A stretch of DNA of 11,804 bases from JAAYEB01 sp035306725 (GTDB lineage: Bacteria; Fibrobacterota; Chitinivibrionia; Chitinivibrionales; Chitinispirillaceae): positions 1 to 11,804 of the forward strand of contig DATGNN010000036.1 in the NCBI GenBank assembly GCA_035306725.1, read 5' to 3'. How positions within the stretch are numbered: the stretch's first letter is position 1; each line of letters begins with the position of its first letter. Under the pieces are notes generated by a model that saw nothing but the letters and a program-made list of their open reading frames with translations, did not search any database and had not been told where the DNA came from. Below are positions 6,580 through 11,804 of this stretch, in pieces. A program made the position numbers and the translations under genes.

Positions 6580-6984
6580 TTATTCGCCTGTAATGGTAAT
6601 AAAAACACGCCGGCTGCGTGGACCATCAAATTCACAGAAGTAAACAGATTGCCATGTACCCAGTACAAGAGAGTTGTTTCTAACCGGTACCTGTACACTG
6701 AATCCCATCAGAGAAGCTTTGATATGGCTGTCAGAATTACCTTCACTATGCTGGAAAAACGGTTCAACAGGTACCAACAAATTGAGCTTTTTAAAAAAGT
6801 CTTTGCCTACATCAGGATCAGCATTTTCATTTATAGTAATACCGGCAGTTGTATGAACACTAAATACAGTACATACACCATCGGCAATACCGCTGTTAGA
6901 TACCTGTTTTCCAATTTGACTGGTTATATCTACCCAATGAGAACGGGTTGTTGTAGTTATTGCAATTTCTTTATGAATAACCAT
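6580..6984 (-). CDS. yjbQ: YjbQ family protein (UPF0047)
   Basis: This 134-residue, single-domain cytoplasmic protein is of the family's usual length. The conserved blocks are all present: SVHTTAGITINENADPDV (about 42-59), HSEGNSDSHIKASLMG (about 79-94) and LGTWQSVYFCEFDGPRSRRV (about 108-127). The family is a small trimeric fold with a His/Glu-rich pocket. Databases name it secondary thiamine-phosphate synthase from weak complementing activity, and its true physiological role is unsettled. The Shine-Dalgarno upstream of the ATG is not obvious. It lies 74 bp downstream of the M23 peptidase gene on the same strand, with no terminator visible between them, so co-transcription from the M23 promoter is likely. 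Confidence 0.93.
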   Translation of the reverse strand: MVIHKEIAITTTTRSHWVDITSQIGKQVSNSGIADGVCTVFSVHTTAGITINENADPDVGKDFFKKLNLLVPVEPFFQHSEGNSDSHIKASLMGFSVQVPVRNNSLVLGTWQSVYFCEFDGPRSRRVFITITGE

Positions 6985-7058
6985 TTTTACACGATTATTG
7001 AATTAACCTGTTTAAGATATTTACGAAACGATGTAGATGTTGAAGATTATTTCATCTG

Positions 7059-7991
7059 TTAATCAACAACAACATCAGTGGGCAAGATGAACCCCAAAGG
7101 ATCAACAGCTTTTCTGTCAACTTTAACCTCATAGTGCAGATGTGGCCCAGTACTCCTTCCACTGCTGCCCATATATCCAATCAATTCTCCCCGCTTCACA
7201 ATCTGCCCTTTATTAACCAAAGTTTGTTGAAGATGTCCGAACAAAGTTTCAATATTGTTTTCGGGATGACTGAGTTCAATTAAATTTCCGAAAAGGTCTT
7301 TAGTCCCGACAAATTTCACAATACCATCAGCAGGAGCAAATATTGGGGTCCATGTTTTGTTTGCAATATCCAACCCTGAATGAAACATATTGTGTTTTGC
7401 AATGGGATGGAAGCGGTAACCGAAACGTGAAGTAATTCTACCCTGAGTTGGCCAGATAGAAGGTCTCTGCAGCCACTGGCGATGTGTTTTGCTTACATTA
7501 TTAGACATTTGAGACAAGGTCGAATCCTGCAGTTCAGCTTGACGCAAAAGAGAATGTGTTCGTTGCTTTACTGTTTCAGCCTGTTTAAGAACCGGATCCA
7601 GCAGTGAAGTCATCATCATTTCTTCTCTGTCTGGTTTACCTCCTATTCCAGCCATTCTGACATCATCACTGATCTTGTTCATTCCATACTGAAGACGCAC
7701 CTTGTTTTCAAAAGCAACCAGATTATCGATTTTTTCAGCTTCTTTGGAAATAAATTTATTCAGGAATGTAGTTTTTTTCAACAAGCCCTCATTTTCCCTC
7801 CGGGCTTCATATACTCCGAATTTAGCCAGTCCGAATGAAGCACTAAACCATACTAATCTTGCCATACCCGCTAAACCGGCCATAGAAAACAGTATGCATA
7901 GAATTAACAAACCCTTTAAAAAAGTAGTTTGCCGAACTCTGGAAAAGGACTGTTCAGAAACAAACAGAATTCTCCATCCCGGTTTTTTCAT
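7059..7991 (-). CDS. M23/LytM-family peptidoglycan peptidase, membrane-anchored
   Basis: This is a 310-residue protein from the ATG at 7991. A longer frame begins at 8030, but GGAGG 8 nt before 7991 decides for the shorter form. A short cytoplasmic N-terminus is followed by one membrane segment (about 25-50). A helical, probably coiled-coil periplasmic stretch with Glu/Lys/Gln-rich sequence covers about 65-170. The C-terminal M23 domain starts near 180 (IWPTQGRITSRFGYR). Zn-site residues are His204 and Asp208 (FHSGLDIA) and the HxH pair His284/His286 (PHLHYEV), with His253 in FGHL. All are intact, so it is predicted to be an active endopeptidase cutting peptide cross-links during growth or division. 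It has a strong promoter at 8052-8080 and is followed by yjbQ. Confidence 0.92.
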   Translation of the reverse strand: MKKPGWRILFVSEQSFSRVRQTTFLKGLLILCILFSMAGLAGMARLVWFSASFGLAKFGVYEARRENEGLLKKTTFLNKFISKEAEKIDNLVAFENKVRLQYGMNKISDDVRMAGIGGKPDREEMMMTSLLDPVLKQAETVKQRTHSLLRQAELQDSTLSQMSNNVSKTHRQWLQRPSIWPTQGRITSRFGYRFHPIAKHNMFHSGLDIANKTWTPIFAPADGIVKFVGTKDLFGNLIELSHPENNIETLFGHLQQTLVNKGQIVKRGELIGYMGSSGRSTGPHLHYEVKVDRKAVDPLGFILPTDVVVD

Positions 7992-8051
7992 GAAATTTCC
8001 TCCGGGTGTTTCAATGATTCCAACCTCCATGTTATCAAATCATGTACACAT

Positions 8052-8080
8052 ATTTTAACACCGCTAACAAAAATAGTCAA
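8052..8080 (-). promoter_or_regulatory. sigma70-type promoter of the M23 peptidase gene
   Basis: On the minus strand there is a -35 TTGACT (8080-8075), a 17-bp spacer and a -10 TAAAAT (8057-8052) with a TGT extension. The start site is predicted near 8045, about 54 nt before the ATG at 7991. This is another reason to prefer that ATG over the one at 8030. A 9-bp sequence AGCGGTGTT covers the spacer and the first -10 base, and recurs 66 bp upstream (8123-8131). Confidence 0.72.
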
Positions 8081-8345
8081 AATAATTATTCGCTTAAATT
8101 ACATATCGTACAATAAAATAGCAACACCGCTTTATAATAAACTTAATATAATCTCTGTATCATAACTGATTCTACCTGATTCCAACTTTTAATTAAATAT
8201 ACAATTGTATTATACAAAATAAATACAGCAAAAAAGAACATACATAAACAATTTAAAAATTCTTACCCAAAGTTAGTAATTAAATCAGATTAATGCAAAT
8301 ATTACAAATTTAGATTATGAGACTGATAATACAAATGCCGTAAAT
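8081..8345. other. AT-rich intergenic region between kinase and M23 genes
   Basis: This stretch is very AT-rich. It holds only the upstream AGCGGTGTT copy at 8123-8131. I see no gene, no convincing terminator for the kinase transcript and no RNA-like structure. Confidence 0.4.
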
Positions 8346-9653
8346 TTAATTAATTGCAGTATTCTTTTCATCCACAGGAAAATAGATTCTGAAATCAGAT
8401 CCTTTTCCTGGTTCTGTCTTCAAATCAATAAACCCGTTGTGAAGCCTCATACAATCCCTTACACTGGCTAATCCTAAACCAAGTCCTTTTCCTTCAGCCT
8501 TTGTTGTAAAAAAGGGTTTAAAAAGTTGTGTTACAGCCTTTTTACCCATTCCGGAACCGGTATCACTTATTGATAATGCCAGATACTTTCCAGGAATAAC
8601 CATTATTGAATTAATATTTTTTTCCTGATCAATAACCACTTCTTCAGTACTCAATTTAAGAACACCTCCAGTATCCACCATAGAATCACAAGCATTAGTT
8701 ACAAGATTGAGGATTGCATTCTGAACCTGATTAGGGTTTCCCTTTATCCTTATCTTCCTGTCCATAGATATAACGATCTCAATGTTCTCTTTTACGATAG
8801 ACCTGATTAACTCAACAACATGCTCGACAATCTCAAATAATGGAATTTCAATCATAAGGTGTTCATCTCTGCTGCTGAATTCCATCAAACGATTCGAAAG
8901 CTCTGCTGCATGTCTTGATGCAGAAATAATGGTTTCGATATACATCTTTAATTCATCATTATCCGACATCTCACTCGTGATTATTTCTGCACAACCCAAT
9001 ATACTGCTGAGTTTGTTATTAAGATCATGCGCAACTTTGCCAGAAAGACGTCCTATTGCATCCATTTTCTGGATCTCATAAAGACGCTTTTGAAGCTCCA
9101 TTCTCTCTTTCTCTGCTTCCTTGTATTTTGTTATATCAAATATCACCCCCTGGCTTCCCAAAAAGCATCCGGTCTTATTCTTTGTTTCTGCATATCTGCG
9201 TTCATCATAAGCGCCTTCAACTGCAATTATACCTGTCACATCACCTACCATAAATTTAAAATCATCATTTTTTTTTGTTAAAAGCCGAACTTCAAGATTA
9301 CGTGTCCTTCTAACGCCAGTCCTGCGTTCGTCAAATAACTTTGGCGATTTTTCATCACCAGTAACTCTCCCAACATATTTTGGCAATATTAAAGTTCTAC
9401 TCACTCTCTCGTACTCTTCTACAGGCATAATTGTAGAAAAATGTTTTCCAATAAGTTCTTCTGGTGAAAAATGCAATATATTCTCTACTGCTCTATTAAC
9501 AAATACAAAATACCCATCAACATCCAGTATGTAGATTATTGCAGCACTTATTTCTGTAATCCGTTCCAAACGCTCCGACAAAGCTTCATTTTCACTCTTA
9601 AGCCTATTAAATTCTTTTTCAAGCTCAATATCAATATCAATATCTTTATGCAT
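8346..9653 (-). CDS. soluble PAS-domain sensor histidine kinase
   Basis: This is a 435-residue protein counted from the ATG at 9653. A TTG at 9668 with AGG 7 nt upstream is an alternative that adds five residues. There is no membrane segment. An acidic/coiled-coil N-terminus (about 1-35) includes a three-fold GATATT codon repeat. One PAS domain spans about 35-180 and carries a DERRTGVRRTRNLEVRL insertion (about 108-124). A coiled linker precedes the HisKA domain with phosphoacceptor His209 (VAHDLNNKLSSILG). The ATPase domain has the N box NLVTNACD (about 316-323), G1 DTGSGM (364-369), F box FKPFFTTK and G2 GKGLGLGL (388-395). It is complete. It has no receiver domain and no response regulator nearby, so it is an orphan kinase here and its signal is unknown. 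It is monocistronic from a promoter about 195 nt upstream. Confidence 0.93.
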   Translation of the reverse strand: MHKDIDIDIELEKEFNRLKSENEALSERLERITEISAAIIYILDVDGYFVFVNRAVENILHFSPEELIGKHFSTIMPVEEYERVSRTLILPKYVGRVTGDEKSPKLFDERRTGVRRTRNLEVRLLTKKNDDFKFMVGDVTGIIAVEGAYDERRYAETKNKTGCFLGSQGVIFDITKYKEAEKERMELQKRLYEIQKMDAIGRLSGKVAHDLNNKLSSILGCAEIITSEMSDNDELKMYIETIISASRHAAELSNRLMEFSSRDEHLMIEIPLFEIVEHVVELIRSIVKENIEIVISMDRKIRIKGNPNQVQNAILNLVTNACDSMVDTGGVLKLSTEEVVIDQEKNINSIMVIPGKYLALSISDTGSGMGKKAVTQLFKPFFTTKAEGKGLGLGLASVRDCMRLHNGFIDLKTEPGKGSDFRIYFPVDEKNTAIN

Positions 9654-9780
9654 ACCCCAATCCCACAATCTTTAACCTGACTTATCATCCGAACAGTACA
9701 CTTTAATCTGCTCCTTCTGATACAGGCTATAATACATTGTTACAATATAGGCAACCAACCCTGCCTAAAACCATTAGTCC

Positions 9781-9808
9781 TCATTCAATCACCAGATCCC
9801 CTGAATGA
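9781..9808 (-). other. hairpin in the long leader of the kinase gene
   Basis: TCATTCA (9781-9787) pairs with TGAATGA (9802-9808) around a 14-nt loop in the roughly 190-nt leader predicted for the kinase mRNA. Nearer the gene an imperfect palindrome centred on ATTGT-T-ACAAT (about 9736-9746) overlaps a possible second promoter, TTGCCT-17-TATAGC. No known riboswitch is recognised. Confidence 0.35.
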
Positions 9809-9865
9809 TCAATCTTACAGAAAAAAACTATCCCAATTTGGCATAAATATCTAAAAAACAAACTG

Positions 9866-9894
9866 ATTATATCACAGCATCAAACAGATTGCAA
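9866..9894 (-). promoter_or_regulatory. sigma70-type promoter of the histidine kinase gene
   Basis: On the minus strand there is a -35 TTGCAA (9894-9889), a 17-bp spacer and a consensus -10 TATAAT (9871-9866) with a TGA extension. The start is predicted near 9859, about 190-205 nt before the kinase start codon, which leaves an unusually long leader. Confidence 0.65.
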
Positions 9895-10172
9895 GTAAGA
9901 ATTATATAAGTGTAGTCGTCAATACCAAGTAAATTTATGCATTTTATCGATTCAGGCTGGCAGCCTTGTTCTACAGATCTTGAGTGAAGCGTGCCCAGGT
10001 GCAGGTAAACTTTATATTAAATACATTTAACCAGATGGTTCAATAATCAAACAATAGTTATTTGACCTGTTTTTACAGATACTGCTAAAAGAAAAAACTT
10101 CCAGACTATTATTCAAGTCTGGACGATGCAGTAAAGCTGTTCTTTTGGTATAAGTCAACCTGTTATTTTACT
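9895..10172. other. gene-poor spacer between kinase promoter and the tandem array
   Basis: This spacer contains the terminator hairpin at 10100-10123 and a small AGGCT-GGC-AGCCT stem-loop near 9954-9966. A minus-strand frame of 47 codons (10010 to 9867) lacks a start codon and is not called as a gene. Confidence 0.4.
10100..10123 (-). terminator. intrinsic terminator for the nitrilase-pspC transcript
   Basis: This is a perfect 8-bp stem, TCCAGACT (10100-10107) with AGTCTGGA (10116-10123), and an 8-nt loop. On the minus strand it is followed by AAG and then TTTTTTCTTTT, a good U tract. Its orientation terminates transcripts that have already passed pspC and the 22-bp repeat array, so the array is predicted to be part of a 3' untranslated region of about 300 nt. 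Confidence 0.75.
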
Positions 10173-10390
10173 ACTGATACCCATGATTTAAAACACTGAT
10201 ACCCATGATTTAAAACACTGATACCCATGATTTAAAACACTGATACCCATGATTTAAAACACTGATACCCATGATTTAAAACACTGATACCCATGATTTA
10301 AAACACTGATACCCATTGTTTAAAACACTGATACCCATTGTTTAAAACACTGATACCCATGATTTAAAACACTGATACCCATTGTTTAAC
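10173..10390. repeat. tandem array: ten copies of a 22-bp unit
   Basis: There are nine full 22-bp units plus a final 20-bp unit, head to tail with no spacers, starting at 10173. Each unit begins ACTGATACCCAT and ends TTTAAAAC. Units 1-6 and 9 carry GAT at positions 13-15. Units 7, 8 and 10 carry TGT there; unit 10 is also shortened at its end. There is no other variation, so the array has recently expanded or been homogenised. The unit length is not a multiple of three, and every frame meets a stop within three units, so the array does not encode a long protein. It ends 22 bp before the pspC stop codon. Confidence 0.97.
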
Positions 10391-10412
10391 AGTGAACCAT
10401 TATTATCTTACT

Positions 10413-10625
10413 TCATTCTCTATTTTTTTCAGAATCCAAAGAATCTTTTTCGGGAATAAGATACCATCCTGCAAGATAAGTAATTACCCCGGGCCAAATA
10501 CCTGTAAGAACAGTAGCAAAGATAAATATTAACCTGACCATAGTTACATCATAGTTATAAATATCAGCAATACCAGCACATATACCGGCAATTTTTTTGT
10601 CTTCATTAACTCTGTAAAGTTTCAT
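10413..10625 (-). CDS. PspC-domain small membrane protein
   Basis: This 70-residue protein is essentially one PspC domain. The N-terminal block KLYRVNEDKKIAGICAGIADIYN (about 2-24) is the family signature, followed by VRLIFIFATVLTGIWPGVITYLAGWYLIPEK (about 30-60), which provides the membrane segment, and a charged tail. In other bacteria PspC proteins act in phage-shock or envelope-stress responses, often as membrane sensors. In short stand-alone versions the role is unknown. No pspA or pspF gene lies in the window. The Shine-Dalgarno AGGAGG with 4-nt spacing is strong. It lies 62 bp after the carbon-nitrogen hydrolase gene with no terminator between, so the two are probably co-transcribed. 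Confidence 0.92.
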   Translation of the reverse strand: MKLYRVNEDKKIAGICAGIADIYNYDVTMVRLIFIFATVLTGIWPGVITYLAGWYLIPEKDSLDSEKNRE

Positions 10626-10687
10626 TCAGCCTCCTGGTTAATTTTTTTGTAAATTTTATTCAACAGTTTTAAAATACACCTTCAAAC

Positions 10688-11494
10688 TCAACTATTATAT
10701 ATCTTTTTTCTTTTTTTGAGAAGCGGTAAACGGTTCCTGGTTTCAACAAGTATTTCAGGATCGATATCAGCATAAATTATCTGCTCATCTTCACCTGCTT
10801 CTGCCAGAATATCACCCCAGGGTGAAACCACCATAGAATGCCCATAAGCTTTATATGAAGATTGTGGATTTTTTCCTTGCGAAATTGCTGCCAGAAAAAT
10901 TTGATTCTCTACTGCCCTTGCGCGCATTACGATTTCCCAGTGAGCCGGTCCGGTTACCTGATTAAATACTGCAGGTACAAGAAGCAGCTCAGCCTCCTGC
11001 GAAACAGCACTATTTACTATTTCAGGAAAACGGATATCATAACAGATCACAGTTGCGATACATCCTAACTCAGTCATTCTAAAAGCGCTGCTTTTACCTG
11101 ATGAAAAGATGGCTGATTCGCAAACTCTGAGCTGTTTAAAATCCACATCAAAAAGCATCCTCTTATCGTAGAGATAAATCTCATTACCATCAGGCCCCAA
11201 AAGATACGACCTGTTATAAACGCAGTTTCCCTGTTTTACAGCCATTGAACCAGTACAGATATAAACACTGTTTTGGGCAGCAAGCTGTTTGAACTCCAAA
11301 AGAATATCTTCTTCATTATCTGCAATGTTTTTTAATGCCTGTAACTCAAACGGATAATAAAACATCTCCGGCAATGCTATCAACGATGCTCCCCCGCCAA
11401 TCGCTTCTTTAACCATCTCCATCGCGTGATACACATTTCTCGCTTTTTCAAAACAAGGCACAATTTGACAAAGGGCAATTTTGAATTTTTTCAT
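10688..11494 (-). CDS. carbon-nitrogen hydrolase (nitrilase superfamily, Nit1/Nit2-like amidase)
   Basis: This is a 268-residue cytoplasmic enzyme from the ATG at 11494 (MKKFKIALCQI). A TTG at 11509 would add five residues but has no better ribosome site; a weak GAG precedes the chosen ATG. The Glu-Lys-Cys triad of the superfamily is present: Glu43 (ALPEMF), Lys111 (YDKRMLFDVD) and Cys151 (VICYDIRFPE). Further family blocks are GPAHWEIVMRARAVENQIF (about 182-200) and YGHSMVVSPWGDILAEAG (about 217-234). The KRMLFDVD block and overall length resemble Nit1/Nit2-type omega-amidases, which remove damaged glutathione or alpha-keto-glutaramate, rather than true nitrilases. The exact substrate is not decidable by eye. 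It is the first gene of a predicted two-gene unit with pspC. Confidence 0.9.
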   Translation of the reverse strand: MKKFKIALCQIVPCFEKARNVYHAMEMVKEAIGGGASLIALPEMFYYPFELQALKNIADNEEDILLEFKQLAAQNSVYICTGSMAVKQGNCVYNRSYLLGPDGNEIYLYDKRMLFDVDFKQLRVCESAIFSSGKSSAFRMTELGCIATVICYDIRFPEIVNSAVSQEAELLLVPAVFNQVTGPAHWEIVMRARAVENQIFLAAISQGKNPQSSYKAYGHSMVVSPWGDILAEAGEDEQIIYADIDPEILVETRNRLPLLKKRKKIYNS

Positions 11495-11536
11495 GAATTT
11501 CTCAACCAATGATAGATATCAGGAATATAGAATGAT

Positions 11537-11565
11537 AAAATATTTTCTATTCAGGAATCATTCAA
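11537..11565 (-). promoter_or_regulatory. candidate promoter of the carbon-nitrogen hydrolase-pspC unit
   Basis: On the minus strand there is a -35 TTGAAT (11565-11560), a 17-bp spacer and a -10 TATTTT (11542-11537). Each hexamer matches the sigma70 consensus at four of six positions. Its position about 43 bp upstream of the gene fits, but AT-rich sequence makes chance matches common. Confidence 0.4.
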
Positions 11566-11610
11566 GTTGTCCCTGATTGGAAACGATTAATATACATAAA
11601 CTGCAAAGAG

Positions 11611-11633
11611 AAACCCTTTCACAGAATGGGTTT
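11611..11633. terminator. weak hairpin, possible terminator of a minus-strand gene to the right
   Basis: The stem AAACCC (11611-11616) with GGGTTT (11628-11633) is followed on both strands by T-rich sequence (TTTTATTG on plus, TCTCTTTGC on minus). The stem is only 6 bp, so the call is tentative. The rest of 11510-11804 contains no gene that I can see. Confidence 0.3.
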
Positions 11634-11759
11634 TATTGCTGCAAAGGTCATATAAAAACAGTTAGCAGCTTTTCATTCTGGTATCGACAATTCCGGGTCG
11701 AAATTTGGAATCGGTATCAGTATTCTAATCACAGATTATTCTTATAAATTCGAAATATT

Positions 11760-11791
11760 AAACTCGAAACACGAAACAGAACCAAAGAAAA
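11760..11791 (-). repeat. second, inverted copy of the TTTCG repeat
   Basis: Read on the minus strand, this 32-bp block matches 3018-3049 at 29 of 32 positions. All three differences are A/G transitions. TTTCG-type sequence continues on both sides (11745-11759 and toward the window edge), but the GC-rich end motif of the first copy is not seen on the left side. Confidence 0.7.
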
Positions 11792-11804
11792 TCTGAAGAT
11801 AAAC

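Noticed and set aside
6429..6593. Plus-strand open frame of 54 codons starting ATGATTATGATC, overlapping the end of yjbQ
   Set aside because: No Shine-Dalgarno (the upstream sequence is T/C-rich), antiparallel overlap with yjbQ, no recognisable motif; frames of this length occur by chance in AT-rich DNA.
7992..8030. Longer N-terminus for the M23 peptidase from the ATG at 8030
   Set aside because: The predicted transcription start near 8045 would leave only about 15 nt of leader, and the only good Shine-Dalgarno (GGAGG) serves the ATG at 7991.
9867..10013. Minus-strand open stretch ending LGIDDYTYIILTCNL, faintly like the LGIDD motif of ISL3-type transposases
   Set aside because: Only about 47 codons, no start codon or ribosome site, no inverted repeats around it, and the likeness is short enough to be chance; it also overlaps the kinase promoter.
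10173..10390. Possible CRISPR array (minus-strand unit begins GTTTTA, regular repeats)
   Set aside because: The 22-bp units abut directly with no unique spacers, and no cas gene is present in the window.
11713..11721. GGTATCAGT, the complement of the first nine bases of the 22-bp repeat unit
   Set aside because: A single 9-bp match that does not extend further; expected by chance often enough in 12 kb.

Overview
The window looks like the chromosome of an AT-rich, Gram-negative-type (diderm), probably anaerobic bacterium. It holds a lipoprotein, a periplasmic-type M23 peptidase and a putative outer-membrane protein, and its promoters follow the sigma70 pattern. A PAS domain carrying a DERRTG insert and the TTTCG-rich intergenic repeats would fit groups such as Fibrobacterota/Chitinivibrionia, Spirochaetota or former Deltaproteobacteria. 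I cannot assign a phylum from the sequence alone. Almost all genes lie on the minus strand; the alpha/beta hydrolase is the one exception.

Region 1 (1-2784, minus strand) is an arsenic-type resistance operon. Its order of transcription is arsR, an ArsP-like (DUF318) permease, a small cytoplasmic CPKC thioredoxin, an ArsF-like lipoprotein thioredoxin, and an ArsG/CcdA-like membrane protein cut by the window edge. ArsR has the CVC metalloid-binding motif. A near-perfect sigma70 promoter lies upstream of arsR, with its -10 box exactly inside the spacer of a 10-bp-arm inverted repeat. A second copy of that operator sits between arsR and the permease. The gene set matches the organoarsenical (nitroaromatic) resistance theme arsEFG joined to an arsP-like exporter. 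It also reads as a thiol-redox relay across the inner membrane.

Region 2 (2785-4927) holds a roughly 570-bp intergenic stretch with a TTTCG-rich repeat, then a single plus-strand membrane-anchored alpha/beta hydrolase. Converging on it is an unrecognised minus-strand gene for a small exported, possibly beta-barrel, protein.

Region 3 (4928-8080) contains housekeeping genes on the minus strand: an M23/LytM-type peptidase with its own strong promoter, then yjbQ (UPF0047), then enolase with its own extended -10 promoter and a terminator hairpin.

Region 4 (8081-11804) contains a soluble PAS histidine kinase with a long, hairpin-bearing leader and a clear promoter. Upstream of it lies a carbon-nitrogen hydrolase followed by pspC. 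The pspC 3' region carries ten tandem copies of a 22-bp unit and then a terminator hairpin. A second copy of the TTTCG repeat, inverted, lies at the right edge.

The most unusual items are the two-operator redox/arsenical operon and the 22-bp tandem array in the presumed 3' UTR of pspC.
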